A DNA stretch of 64,000 bases from Hydra vulgaris (GCF_038396675.1 NC_088934.1:32882001-32946000), one strand, 5' to 3'. Positions 1 through 31,865 are shown, counted from the first letter of the stretch. Numbers and translations: made by a program. Notes: generated by a model from the sequence alone, not told the origin.

Positions 1-1900
1 GGGTAATCATATCATATTGAAAAAATTTTCCAAAAACAATAAATTAATGACTGCAAAAGTAATGATTATAATACAATATTTATAATGCAAAAGTCATATA
101 TAGTTTTTTAAATAACAGTTAATCCAGGTTTTATAAATTGAAAATAGTAATTAAGATATGCCAAATTTAATTGAAATAGATGTAAGCCTAACAAAAATAC
201 AATACAAATAATAGATACAAACATGAACTCATAAAAATAGGCATTTGTTAAATATTCACTTAAGGTCCAAAAAATATGTGCTTTAATTTTAAAATCAACT
301 AATAAAAATATATACTGTTTAAGTTATTTGCACTTTGTAAGAAACATTAAAATGCTTTAGTTTTAAAATAAAAATCAAAAATCAGATTGTGTGCATCTGT
401 AATCGTTTTTATTGCCACGAAAACATTTTTTTCAATAACACGACATGGAAATGTTAAAGTAGATTTAATAATAGAAGAAAAGAGTAAAATATTAATCAAC
501 CAAATTAAATTTATAATACTTTTGTTAGGGGGAGATTTCAAATATTTAAATGTTTAGTAAGGTTGTATTATAAATATAGTGTAAATGAAATGTTGGTAGA
601 ATGAAATAAAGGATAGAATGAAATAGTTATGACAATGTTTATTTTTTTGCTCCTACTTATTTATTGAATAAACAGTTTCCAAATATTTTTTGATCATGTT
701 GTGGAGAATCTTTTACTGAATAAGGCAATATAAGATGACAAAGATACTTAAAAAACTTTATATTAAAAATGATTAGATTTTTATATATTTAGATACACCT
801 CAAAATTCTCTACAGCTTAAAATAATCCCAAAGTGCTGACAAGTTTTGTTCATATTAAAGAGAATGATGAAAAAAAATGTTTGGGCTGAATTTTTTCGAG
901 TAAACAAAATTAAAAAATATATACCAAAAAAAATTAATTTTGTTGTTTTACTCAAAGCTCATCGTTTCTATATTAGCCAGTTGCTATAAGTCTTTAAAAT
1001 ATACGCTGTAATCTACAGACTTTATAATTTAAGTGCGTTTAATTACAAAGAGTTTTAGTATGTCGTTGTAGAATTTTTTTTCGAATCATTATTATTTGTT
1101 TTTGTTTTATTTGTTTTTTAAAATAAGTGTTTATCATCAATCATATAACTTTTCTATAAATTTTATAGGAAGCTAAAAAAAAAATTATTTTTTGTGGAGC
1201 GCAAGAACCAAATAAAATTAAGATTTTTATGATACATTCTTAAATATAATAAATATATTTAAAAAAACATTGATCACCTTATATATTCTAAACTTTTTTT
1301 TTATATATATAAATAATGTGAACTTTTTTTCTAGCCGTTTGTCGCTATGACGTTTTTGTTCTTCTATCGAAATGACATTTTACAAATTTTTAAATTTTTT
1401 ATTAATAAATTACTTTGGTAAATGACATCATTTATTAGATATATTTGCAGAATTCTTTAATTTTTAGTTAGAAAGTATTTATAGATTTTACACTTAACAA
1501 ATTTCAGACAGTTTTTTTATTAATTAAAGCAATAATTAATGTGTTGCAGTGCGCATTAAAAAACTTATTTTAGTATTTCCCAACTAATATGTTGTATTTG
1601 GCAAGTATTTACATTAAAATCTGCATAATTTTGATTGTGACGTTTATTTTAAAGACTTGAAGCAACTGACTAACATGGAGACAGTGAGCTTTAGCTGAAA
1701 CAACAAAGTTAGTTCTTCTTGGTATACGTTTGTTTTATTTTTTTACTCAGAAAAATTCAGACCAAACATTTTTTTTTATCATTCTCTTTAGTATGAGCAC
1801 AACTTGTCTAGGCACTTAAGGCATTTTAGGATCGCTTTAAAGAAAAAGAACTTTTTCCTTTAAAATAAAAAAATATTTAAACTCTTAGCTATTTTATTAT
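1..1900. other. A+T-rich DNA without a recognisable gene
   Basis: Both strands contain only short, low-complexity open frames. I see no conserved domain, RNA gene or paired transposon termini here. Upstream exons of acinus, which is cut at its 5' side in this window, could in principle lie here, but I could not identify a SAP-type motif. Confidence 0.5.
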
Positions 1901-2032
1901 TTACTCTTTTTATTATAATAGTTGTTATATATTTTACTCTTTTTATTATAATAGTTGTTATATATTTTACTCTTTTTATTATAATAGTTGTTATATATTT
2001 TACTCTTTTTATTATAATAGTTGTTATATATT
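1901..2032. repeat. 33-bp tandem repeat, four copies
   Basis: Four head-to-tail, almost identical copies of a 33-bp unit beginning TTACTCTTTTTATTATAATA start at 1901, 1934, 1967 and 2000. A fifth copy breaks off at about 2036. The array ends about 60 bp before the mariner element. Confidence 0.9.
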
Positions 2033-2229
2033 TTACGATAAGAAGATATAAATGTATATATGTGTGTTTTCTTTTTTAATGTTTGTATTGTACAGGGTGG
2101 ATGCTAGAAATCCGGACTTTTTTTGACACAAAATAAAAATTACAATAAAAGTATTAGTTTCAAAGCTATATTTCTGAAATTTTAAACAGTAATGTACACA
2201 TATAAGAGCTTTCATTTCACTCAATCCAG

Positions 2230-3189
2230 CTGCCTTTAGCTTCAATGACTTGCTTGATACGCTTCCTGAACCTGGAGCAGGCTTGCTCCACCTCATCGGC
2301 CAACATGTTGGCAGCTGCAGTAGTAATTGCTGGCTTTAGAGATTCAACAGTGTTGTGACTTGATTATTGGTATCACGTTCCAAAGTGCCCTAGACATAAT
2401 GGATTAAAAAGAATCTCCCTATGTTCTGGTCAAAGCACTAAAGTGCTTCGACCAGAACATAGGGAGATTTTCTTTAAGCCATCCCTGTACCAAATTGGAG
2501 GTATGAGCAGGAGCTGAGTCTTGCTGAAACACATGGCCTACCATTGGAACACTTGTCCATCTAAGGTTTCACCACCTTAATCAGAAGGTCCAAGTAGATT
2601 TCTTTGTTGACATTTTGGCCCTTCAGGAAGAAGTGTGGTGGCATGACATGGCCTTTGCTGGAAACAGACATAAGGACATGGACAGAGGCTGGAAATTTTG
2701 TCTGACCAATCACTGGGACATCTTCTGAGTTTTGAGCCAACTACCTGTCATTTCTTCTGTTCACTTTAGCATCCACAGTAAAAATATTCTCATCGCTAAA
2801 AGAACAGAACAATTAGCCACTCTCTTCTCCTTCATTGAAGCAGGCATCATCTGCCTGACTTTCAGGACATTGTACTTGTACCTAAGGTCATCACAGATCA
2901 CTCTTCTCATAGTGTAATGAGACACATTCATATCTTTGCTCAGTTTCCTGATCGAGGTGCTAGGGTTTTTGTTGATCGACTTCTGTACTCTGCTGATGAA
3001 GGCCTTATTCCTGATTGGTTTGTGAGCAGTCTTTTCTTTTCATTCTACAGACTCTGCACCATCATTAAACCTCTTTGCAATATCATAAACTGTGATTTTT
3101 GGGAAGCCAAACCATTTTATAATCTCTGGGACAGAGTGCCCGGCGCTAAGGGACTCAACCACTGCAACTCTACGGTCATGTTCCTTTAA
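2230..3189 (-). pseudogene. Mariner transposase, degenerate
   Basis: Read on the minus strand from the ATG at 3189, the first part (MLKEHDRRVAVVESLSAGHS) is a helix-turn-helix DNA-binding region that continues with a second HTH around 'VPEIIKWFG'. An in-frame stop follows after about 50 codons, and other frames then carry the rest. The D-containing block 'VFQQDSAPAHTSNLVQ' (about 2,490-2,540) is the second catalytic Asp region of mariner transposases. The third catalytic Asp region (normally a PDLNP-like motif) is missing: an inverted duplication at 2412-2469 sits where it should be. Recognisable C-terminal residues follow to about 2230. Several stops and frameshifts make it non-functional. 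Plus-strand open frames at 2732-3189 are antisense shadows of this gene. Confidence 0.85.
2412..2469. repeat. Fold-back inverted duplication inside mariner transposase
   Basis: Arms 2412-2439 and 2442-2469 are 28 bp each, separated by 2 nt, with a single mismatch. The arm nearer the 5' side of the transposase encodes the expected protein sequence (LPMFWSKH). The other arm is its inverted copy and replaces native coding sequence. Confidence 0.9.
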
Positions 3190-3337
3190 CATGATGTGCT
3201 AAGTTTGCAATTTTTATTTTTTTCCCATGAGTACAATGTTTGTTTTGATTAATGTTTGAATTTCGCAACATAGAATTTAAAAACAAAAAAATGCCGGCAA
3301 ATTAAAAATTGTCAAGATTTCGAGCATCCACCCTGTA

Positions 3338-4029
3338 CTGTATAGTTTATTTTCTGATAATTTTATCAGACGATTATTCACATAAGCACTTGTTTTGCAA
3401 GCAATTGTAGATATTGTGAGCTCGGTTCTATCAGGGACGTGGTGGGGTTCAAGCACTTGTTTTGTAAACAAGTGTTGAGATTGAATCTTTAAGATCTCAA
3501 TAGTACTCAACTTTTTTGCTGCACCTTGTTCTTATTTGTCCTGTTATCATCTTGTTTTTTCGGTTCATGTTTTATAAATGTGGAATTTATATGATAATTA
3601 TGATAATTTATTTGGAAATGTGAAAGTTATGATTAAGATATGATAAAAATAAAAGTTAAAAAATAAAGAAAAGGTTTAGTAAAAAAGAATTTATAAAATT
3701 GCTGCACCATGTTCTTGTTTAAAATTTAAAAATAAGGAAAAATTAAGTAAAAAAAAAATTAAAAAAATGAGTTGCTAGTTGTAGTAGTTTTTGTTTATTG
3801 TTACAAATACAAATAACATATGTCAATATTTGTGGAGTTAATGATGATGAAGCATTTTGATGAAGGAGATGATCTTCAAATGTTTACTATGCTTAACATT
3901 TCCTTACTCATCTGAAACAAAAGTTATTAGTTTGAAATCCACCATATAAGTTAATTTGTTAAATTTAATTATTTAATTGAATTTATTAATCTCATGTATC
4001 GTATTTTAAAATAATGATTTTTATAAAAG
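3338..4029. other. Intergenic or acinus intron, no gene seen
   Basis: A+T-rich DNA between the mariner element and the first recognised acinus exon. A short open stretch at about 3841-3913 (starting MMMKHFDEGDD) is acidic and precedes the acinus exon, but I cannot support splice sites for it. Confidence 0.4.
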
Positions 4030-17673
<13,644 letters not shown>

Positions 17674-17695
17674 CAAAATGAGTTAGTATTTATTT

Positions 17696-17701
17696 AATAA
17701 A
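17696..17701 (+). terminator. ACIN1: Polyadenylation signal for acinus
   Basis: AATAAA lies 22 nt after the acinus stop codon, and T-rich sequence follows at about 17720-17740. It is the first canonical signal downstream. Confidence 0.65.
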
Positions 17702-18400
17702 AGTTGTTTAAAAACTTTTATAATTTTACTTTTATAAATAACGTTTTTAAGTTTGTAAAAGTGACGCGACTGTAAATTTTTATTGATATTTTGTGAAAGT
17801 CATATTCGATACTTTCTAGTAACTGCCAAGATTTAAAAAAAATCGATTTTTCTGATTGTGGAACTTGAACTCTTAACGAACAAATAATTTTTTTAAGTCA
17901 TTAAGTATATTTACAAATTACATACCAATAGTTAGGAAGACAGTCTGTTTGGTGCGACGCCTTTTGCATATTAATGATTTTAAAAACAAATTTTATTTGA
18001 AAGCATTTGTTATTTAAAATACTGCAATGAATAAACAGAGTTGAAAGAAAGATTGGAAAGAAGAATGTGCTTAATTTTGTTACCTATTCAATATTTTTAT
18101 CCTTAAGATATAAATTGCATTCTACTGATTTTAAGAAGTATTATATTGCAGACAAGTTAGTTATTTTATGCTTTAAGATTAGAATTATAAATTTGCACTT
18201 AACGTTATATTAACCTTAAAAAGTTCATAAGGTTACGACCCTCATAAAGTTACAACGTAATTATGCGTGGGTAATATTCTGCGTTATGCCTGTCCTAGCG
18301 ACATGAAAGTTTGAAGCACATGCAATTTTTTCAAAACTTATATAATATCCCGCACTGAGGTTAAAACGCGTTTTAACTAGAAAGTTTTTACTGTTTTCCA

Positions 18401-18643
18401 GGGGCCGTATTCTCATCTCTCCGTTAAGCTTAACGGAGCTTTTGTCTGAAATTTCATTACAATATTTCTAAGTAAAGAAATGACGAAAATATATATAAAT
18501 TCGTTAAAATCAAACTAATACCAAAATAAAACATTTATGTTTAAAAAATTATAAATTTAAATAAGTTTTTTATTAATGTAATTTATCAGAAATTTTTGAC
18601 TAACGCTCCGTTAAGCTTAACGGAGAGATGAGAATACGGTCCC
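18401..18643. mobile_element. MITE with 50-bp inverted termini
   Basis: Left end GGGGCCGTATTCTCATCTCT continues CCGTTAAGCTTAACGGAGC. The right end is its inverted copy starting GGGACCGTATTCTCATCTCT on the minus strand, with one difference in those bases. Both ends contain the palindrome CCGTTAAGCTTAACGG. The body is A+T-rich and non-coding. I could not settle the target duplication. Confidence 0.85.
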
Positions 18644-19658
18644 AGTACATAAAAGCTAAATAATTTTTGTACAAAAATAAAAATAAAAAACGATTTTTAA
18701 AAAGTTTTTCTTTATTATTTCTAGCTCTACCACCTTAAGGCATTTGTGGTAGGGTTGAGCTTTTTCAGTAAAAGTAACTTACACTGTGTTATATTAATTG
18801 TATAGGAACATTAAGTATATTGAGCGTTCAAATAATGTTAAAAGTGGTAAGAAGCAATTACAACTATTAGTGTAACACAGTGTAAGTTGCAGTATGGTAC
18901 ATCGATGTTTTCATGCATTTGCTGTTATTATCATACCTCCAAAGGGTGACGTATATTATGGACGACGTCAAAGTTGACGTCAACAATTTTACTGTTTAAA
19001 TAAATTTTTTTACTTAAAAAAAGACCGGTTAGATCCATTTTAACTTTATTTGCGGAATAAGGTGAGGTCAGTGGGAAAGGCTGGTAATTAAAGATATCAT
19101 GGCCTTGGCTTACTATTTATTCTACTACTCGGTGTGATTAAGGTGATTTACAAATTATTCGAATTCTTTTATTTGAAATTAGCATCATTTTATCAGCATA
19201 TTATATCCAAACGACATAAACGAGAGCTTATTATTTTATAATTTTTTTTGCTTCAGGTTTTTTCAATTTTTAAAGAAACTTTTCTTTTTTTTGATGTAAT
19301 TTTCAAAACCATTTTACTAGCTCTAATAGCGAATCTAAAGAACACCATTTTGGAATCTTTAGATCACTTTCGCTCATCGGCGTTAACATAAACTTAGTTA
19401 AAATCTTTTAAAAAAGTGCCTTAACTCACTATGAATCCTAGTTCTAATCGGCTCTATCGTATATTAACTATATTGTCAAAATACAATATTTCTATCGATT
19501 TTCACAACAAGTACTAAAATTCCCACCAAGAAAAAGCTTATAATTAGGAAAAATTGCCAATAAACTATTAGAAAAGATCATATTGTTAAACTATGATGTC
19601 CATTTTACCTAAAAAACGTATTTATTTAAAATCTTATTCAAATTTGGACGAGCGATTT

Positions 19659-19820
19659 AGGGTGGAATGCAAAAAGCGAACTTGAGTCAAGTTCGACTTG
19701 AACTTTACTTTGTAACCAGTAGCGGCAGAGTATTTTTTAAGGGGAAAATTGGTTGGCTAATGGTTACAATGTAAAGTTCAAGTCAAAGTTGACTCAAGTT
19801 CGCTTCTTGCATTACACCCT
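19659..19820. mobile_element. MITE, AGGGTG(G/T)AATGCA termini
   Basis: Left AGGGTGGAATGCAAAAAGCG and right (inverted) AGGGTGTAATGCAAGAAGCG continue as inverted copies through AACTTGAGTCAA...CTTGAACTTTAC. The total is only about 162 bp, so nearly the whole element is terminal repeat. The target duplication is not clear. Confidence 0.8.
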
Positions 19821-22389
19821 TAAATTTTAGTAAGATTAAAAAAAAAAAAATCTTCGGAATAGGTTTTATCCATAGCCGTCTGAACTAACAGACCTCGTAA
19901 ACGCGTTAATCGTGGCCTGGGTGCATAAATATATTTTAAAGTTGGTTGGTGTAAATATATCAAGGTGGGCTCGGGGTGTAAATATATCAAGGTAAATATA
20001 CATACACAAAAAAAAACCTAGGTATATTTTAAAGTGCAAAACATAAATTGAATATTTTTAGCCGAAGTTTAAGTAACAGCAAGATTGTAACAATTTTTAA
20101 AAAAACTCTCAAGCTAAAAATTAAAATTTCTTTTTTTACCAAAATCACATAATAAGTAGAAAATACACAAAACATATATGTAACATAAAAGTTGTTAAAA
20201 AATCGATAGGTTACTTTGAAATTTTAAAAATCTTTTGTTGTGGCTCTTTAGACGATCTTGGTGCATATTAATGAACATAGTTTTTTAAAAAAATGTTTGA
20301 AAGTGAAATAGACTGTTTTCTTTCCATATTAAAGTTAAAAGACTTTGATATCAACATTAGTACATTACAGAGTGACTTTTGGCAGACTTTACTAACAATT
20401 TCATGAAATAATATATAAGAGAAAATAGTCCACTGACAAACATTGTCATTTGGCATCTTCAAACCTCCACGATTTATTTTTGCAGTATAATCACCAAATT
20501 CTCCATAGTAAAATTTAGCTTCTTCTTGCTCTTCAACTTTATTTCGCACAATATATCTAGCAATATATACTCATTTTGCTTTTGTATCTGTTTGCAAACT
20601 CTTTCCTAACTCAGGTAAATTGTCAAATATATCAATAGCATTACTGCTAAGAAAGTATCCACATTTTTGGCAGTTATGTCCACTTTCTGCAGATAAAGAA
20701 TCAATATCTATACCAATATGGAGACTTAATTTTGCTCTTTGAATTTTAACTTTTTGACATTTTGCACATTGATAAAATGTGACTCGTCGAAGTTTTCCAA
20801 ACATTTTTTCTAGTGGGTCAATTGTAAATTTTCCCAGTATTACATACTTGAAAGAATGTTGTAACAAAAATTTAGTAATGGCTACTAAACTACGACATGT
20901 ATGAGCTAAAGCTGCACCTGTATCTCTGGTCAACTGAAATTGTCTGTTTCCCTGTTTGCTGGACATTTGTTCTGCCATTGTTGCAAGAGAAAGTAAAAAT
21001 GCCAGTCTAGCATCTTCTGAAATTGATATAACTGCTCTGTCTGTATTTTTATATCGAATATTAGCATAAGGTCCTTTTGTATTGACAATTTTCCAGAATC
21101 TTACAAATATTTCAATAAAAGTAATGGTATCGTCTGCTTCTTTTATGCTACTGTTGGATTTTAGAGCAGTTGCAGTTTCATCACAAAAGACTTGTAGGCA
21201 AGTAGGCACTTTTTGTCTCTCAATACTTATTATACAATAATAATTGTCTAAACTTGTAAGTTTAGACAATTTTACAATGCTATTTCCTTCGAGTTTGAAC
21301 AAGCTTAAGATACTAGACCAGCATGCATATTTTGTTTTCCCATCATACTCATAACCCAACTTTTGACTTTTTTCTGTGATCCTGTTATTACGAACAGATT
21401 TAAGTAAATGCACAAAGTCATATAACAAGAACATAGTCTTTAGTCAACCATGGATCAATACAACCAAACTTTTTAAATAGTGATTGGTTTACACAATTGT
21501 TTTCGCATATTAGGGCTACAGGTACCCCTCCAGCGCTCTTTATTTCTTTTAAGACAAATTGAGTTTGTTCGAAAAGAAATTCAGAATCAAGCTAACAAAC
21601 TAGTAAAATTCTGCACAGATAATGCAGCTCCCCATAAAGTGACATTGACATAAAACTTAAAACAGTTGTTGCGTAAGAGTCTGGTTTATTTACTGCTTTA
21701 CCAAAGACTGAGCCAGCATGATAAGTAAGCGATGATTTAACATAGTCTTCATAAATTAAAAGTATACACTTTTTTTGCATTTCATTGTCAAGCTTTGAAA
21801 AAACTGAGTTTAAAAACTCTATATTGTCCATTGCAGAATCCAGTTTTGAAGTTAGTTTTGTTAAGAGGGAAATACTTAGAAGTTCAAAATCTTCCCTTAA
21901 TCTTTCATATATTGATCTTGAAATTACAAAATAATCAAATGCTCTAACAATAGTTTCTGTGCTGTATTTTTTCTTCCCAATTGCAGTAGAGCTCATGTCA
22001 CGGATGAGCTGCAAAAGATTCATAAATTTTTTGCCTTTTATTAAGTTATTCAAAAAATTAATAGCTTCTTGTAATTTTGAGCAAGAATCAATTATGAAAA
22101 CCCTATTTTGAGATAGAGATGCAATTTTATACTTAACTGCACGAAAGTATCCCTCAAAAGTAAGATCATTCTTAATCTTAAGCATAAATCTGACAATCGA
22201 AGAGTTTTCTTCAAAGTCTGTTGACTGAATGGTTAGCAAATGTTCACCAGCAAAATACCAAGTTACATCAACTACACCAAAATCACTTTCTTTATTTTGT
22301 AGCTTCTGATGTAATGATTTAAAACACGAAATCTTATCAGCAGCTAAAAACATATCAAGTTCATTGGCTATAATGTTCCGGGCAGATAA

Positions 22390-22493
22390 AGATGCTTTAA
22401 AAGTTGTTCTTAATGGTGGTTGACAAATGTGATGTCAAGCCTAGTTTGATACCTACTTTTCCAACACCATTAAGAACAACTTTTAAAGCATCT
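22390..22493. repeat. Inverted repeat in P element, 29-bp perfect arms
   Basis: AGATGCTTTAAAAGTTGTTC (first 20 of 29 bp) at 22390-22418 is repeated inverted and without mismatch at 22465-22493. The loop is 46 nt. The right arm and loop read as native transposase coding on the minus strand (DEDALKVVLNGVG); the left arm is the extra copy. Confidence 0.88.
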
Positions 22494-22697
22494 TCATCTG
22501 TCTGATGGAACTGATGGAGGATTGCGAGGCCATTTATGGCCAAATTTGGTAACTGTTAGATATCCAGGTGGAAAGTGTCTTTCGCAAACAACTGTATCTG
22601 GGCTGTCAGGTACATTATCTCGTGGAATGGCATTTATCCAACGATAATATTCTTCTTTTTCAGAAGGAAGCCCAAAAACTTTTTCTTTATTTTTCTT

Positions 22698-22791
22698 ATT
22701 GTAATTACCATTAGTAATGGTAATTACAATATATATATAAAAAATGTTGCGTGACCAACTGTAATGGCATTACAGTTGGTCACGCAACATT
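22698..22791. repeat. Double fold-back insertion in the THAP domain
   Basis: Two perfect palindromes lie side by side: 22698-22713/22715-22730 (16-bp arms, 1-nt loop) and 22743-22766/22768-22791 (24-bp arms, 1-nt loop), joined by a 12-nt A+T filler. The outer arm of each reads as THAP coding sequence. The inner arms plus filler form an insertion of about 53 bp, made of inverted copies of the DNA on each side. Confidence 0.9.
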
Positions 22792-23026
22792 CTTTAGGCA
22801 TTCTAGATATATTTTAGATTCAAACAAGATAATATTTTACTTAATTTGAAAATTAACCAAGATGTCGCTCGAACTTACAAGATAAGCTTAAGAGTATTAT
22901 TTTAGACCCAGCCCCAGATTAACGCGTTTACGAGGCCTGTTTTTGTACAGACGACCATGGTTTTATCGCAAGAAATGCGCGCTTTTTTTTAAATATATTA
23001 TAAAAATTAATACCCTTATATTCATT

Positions 23027-23109
23027 ACCAGGATGGCCGAGTGGTTAAGGCGTTGGACTTAAGATCCAATGGACGTATGTCCGCGTGGGTTCGAACCCCA
23101 CTTCTGGTA
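23027..23109 (+). tRNA. tRNA-Leu(UAA)
   Basis: 83 nt; acceptor stem ACCAGGA pairs with TTCTGGT (one G-T pair), discriminator A. A box TGGCCGAGTGG, anticodon loop CTTAAGA giving UAA, long variable arm GGACGTATGTCC typical of class II tRNAs, and B box GGTTCGAACCC. No intron. A short T run (23113-23118) can serve as the Pol III terminator. The gene appears functional. Confidence 0.96.
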
Positions 23110-23511
23110 GCGGCTTTTTAAAAGTTTTTCAAATGCTGCCCTTTTAATATGCTCGCTTGGTTTCTTAAAGGGGATGTATTAATTGTTATCTTCAGAGATT
23201 AAAAAAAAGTTAAATTAGAAAGAGTTAAATAATCTTAAAATATTAAATATCATATATCATATTATATGACATGATGTTCAAATAAAACTTACCATGGGGG
23301 ATTTGATATTCTAAGCAGCAAATTCATTCGATATACAAGGTTATAGAAACACGTATGTTGCAAGTAGTATTATAAGTATCAATATAAAACAAATATTTAT
23401 AGAGAAAGATAAAACAGATCTATTAAATAGTTTTTTAGGGTTTGCTTTTTACTGCTTTTATAGTAATACTTTATAGTATAATGTATTAGTTTATGCAATA
23501 AAATTTATACA

Positions 23512-23648
<137 letters not shown>

Positions 23649-23789
23649 TATATATATGTATAATTAAAGTATATATATATGTATATATATTATTAAAGTA
23701 TAAATCTATTTATTTATTTATTTCGTTTTAATTCATATATTTGAATTTATGAAATAATATTAATTTTTAATTAAGTTTACATATATACA

Positions 23790-30410
<6,621 letters not shown>

Positions 30411-30619
30411 GAGTTGATTTCGAAATGATTGAAACTTTGATTCTTAAGAAATAATTTTTTAAAAAACGTTGTTATTGTTAATTGTTTTTTAAAAGCCGTT
30501 CATATTAACTAAGAAGTTTAACAATAATTATTTTTTTATTTGGGAAGATATTTTTATTCAGAATTTAATTCGATTCAAAAAATTATATCAAATCAGTTTG
30601 TTTAAAAATCAAATCCGAC

Positions 30620-30950
30620 ATATCAAATTTTACTTAGAATATCATATCCCCCTCGTATAAGAATCGTATTTGACAAAGAAGTTAGTAAAATATAAGATAT
30701 ACTATTATATTTTACTTAAAATATCATATTCCCCTTGTTTAACATTCATTTTCGACATAAAACTTAGTAAAATATAGGATATAGTATCAAATTTTGGTTA
30801 GAATATTATATCCCCCTTGTATAATAATCGTATTTGACATAAAACTTAAGAAATATAGGGTACGTTACTATTTTTCACTGAGAATATTATATCCTTCTTT
30901 CATAAGAATTTTATTAGATATAAAATTTAGTATAATATAGGATATAATAT
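30620..30950. repeat. Four diverged copies of an 82-bp tandem repeat
   Basis: Units start near 30623, 30705, 30787 and 30867. Each has a TTTTACTTAGAATATCATAT-like start, then CCCCTTGTATAAGAATCGTA and ACTTAGTAAAATATAGGATA. The copies are diverged, so the array is old. Confidence 0.8.
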
Positions 30951-31640
30951 CAATTTTTTACTTTAAATAACATTTATGCATAAATTCGATCTTACTTTTT
31001 TACCATCTATAAACATTGTTTATGTCTGATTATTCTTTCGGACAGCCTTGGTGCACTTCTAAATGCTATAACTTTAAATAACGTCTGCGTTTTCAATGTT
31101 CTTATGGGGGATATGATATTCTAGGCGGATACGATATTCTATTACAAATGCCGCAAATAATTGTAAATACACCGATTCTAGGCGTACGTATACATTTCTT
31201 AGTTTTAAACTACATTAAAAAGAAGTTTGTTATAATTGCAGTGATAATACATAACAATGTTTTTTATAATTTACTTCAGTGATATGTTTTTATAATTTAC
31301 TTCAGTGGTATGTTTAAAACATATAACAAAATTTTCTATAATGTTTTATAAAGGTCTCATATTATATAAAACTTGTTTTTCAAATCAAACTTTGTTTACC
31401 GTTTTGTATTTTCTTTAACTTTCTACATCGCTTAAGCATTTGAAAATATGATATTTGAAATTAATATATAAAGAAATATTTGAAATTACAGTGCAAAAAG
31501 TTGCCAAATGTAAGTTCATCTGTTTTTATTTAACATTTTATGCTAAATCAAACCAGATAATTATTTTTCAAAAAGTTCAAAAAATGTGTATTTATTTTTA
31601 ACAAGTTAATTAATAATACATGAAACACTTCTTGAACAAG

Positions 31641-31820
31641 TTTTTTTTTAAGTGCTCCAAGAAGTCTATATGGTCTGATCACAGGCCACCATGGATGAGC
31701 ATTTAATTGGAAGTTCACGCCTCCTTCCTAATCAATGTTGCAGAACTTGCCCAGAGGTGGGTTTCAACCACGGATCCTTTGTTTCTGAGGCAAGTGCGCT
31801 ACCACTGCGCCACGGTTGCA
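31641..31820 (-). repeat. tRNA-derived SINE, family A
   Basis: On the minus strand: tRNA-like head TGGCGCAGTGGTAGCGC with B box-like GGTTGAAACCC, then a family-specific body (AGGAGGCGTGAACTTCC, CTTCTTGGAGCAC) and a poly(A) tail (poly-T at 31641-31649). A fold-back abuts its 5' end. The overlapping open frames at 31691-32152 are translations of the SINE. Confidence 0.88.
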
Positions 31821-31865
31821 ATAAAGTGCAGCAATGCTTCCAAAGAAGCATTGCTGCACTTTATT
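31820..31865. repeat. Perfect fold-back at the SINE 5' end
   Basis: 21-bp arms 31820-31840 and 31845-31865 with a 4-nt loop (CAAA), no mismatch. It begins at the last base of the SINE. Confidence 0.88.

Larger units (their letters stand above)
2093..3335 (-). mobile_element. Tc1/mariner-type element with TA target duplication
   Basis: The left end reads CAGGGTGGATGCTAGAAAT and the right end is its inverted copy (ATTTCGAGCATCCACCCTG in window orientation reads inward as the same motif). A TA dinucleotide flanks each side at 2091-2092 and 3336-3337. The length of about 1.24 kb is typical for mariner. The only reading frame with transposase features lies on the minus strand and is broken, so the copy is dead although its termini are intact. 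Confidence 0.9.
20268..22806 (-). pseudogene. P-element/THAP9-like transposase, multiply broken
   Basis: Order on the minus strand: (1) THAP zinc finger from about 22806, with MPKECCVTNCN, then KVFGLPSEKEEYYRWINAIP and VVCERHFPPGYL (the C..C and C..H ligands are visible), ending near 22480; (2) 22353-21592, FKASLSARNII region onward with a long helical part; (3) 21434-20571 with TFIEIFVRFWKIVNTKGP, FTIDPLEKMFGKLRR and a terminal CxxC pair (C..C and CQKCG); (4) 20549-20268, the C-terminus. Breaks: a fold-back insertion splits the THAP domain, a second inverted repeat lies between THAP and the rest, a stop is at about 21590, a frameshift near 21435, and an in-frame TGA at about 20570. The 'DPLEKMFGKLR' block is diagnostic of P-type transposases. 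Confidence 0.9.
19871..22959 (-). mobile_element. P element with 8-bp target duplication
   Basis: Termini CATAGCCGTCTG (left) and CAGACGACCATG (right) are inverted copies. A subterminal block CTCGTAAACGCGTTAATC is present inverted near both ends. GTTTTATC flanks both sides (19863-19870 and 22960-22967), the 8-bp duplication expected of P elements. The enclosed minus-strand gene has a THAP domain followed by P/THAP9-like transposase. It lies between acinus and the tRNA-Leu gene. Confidence 0.93.

Noticed and set aside
2732-3189. Two plus-strand open frames
   Set aside because: They are antisense to the mariner transposase, whose minus-strand motifs are clear.
3420-3445. tRNA B-box-like GTGGGGTTCAAGC
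   Set aside because: No A box or cloverleaf could be found at the right spacing.
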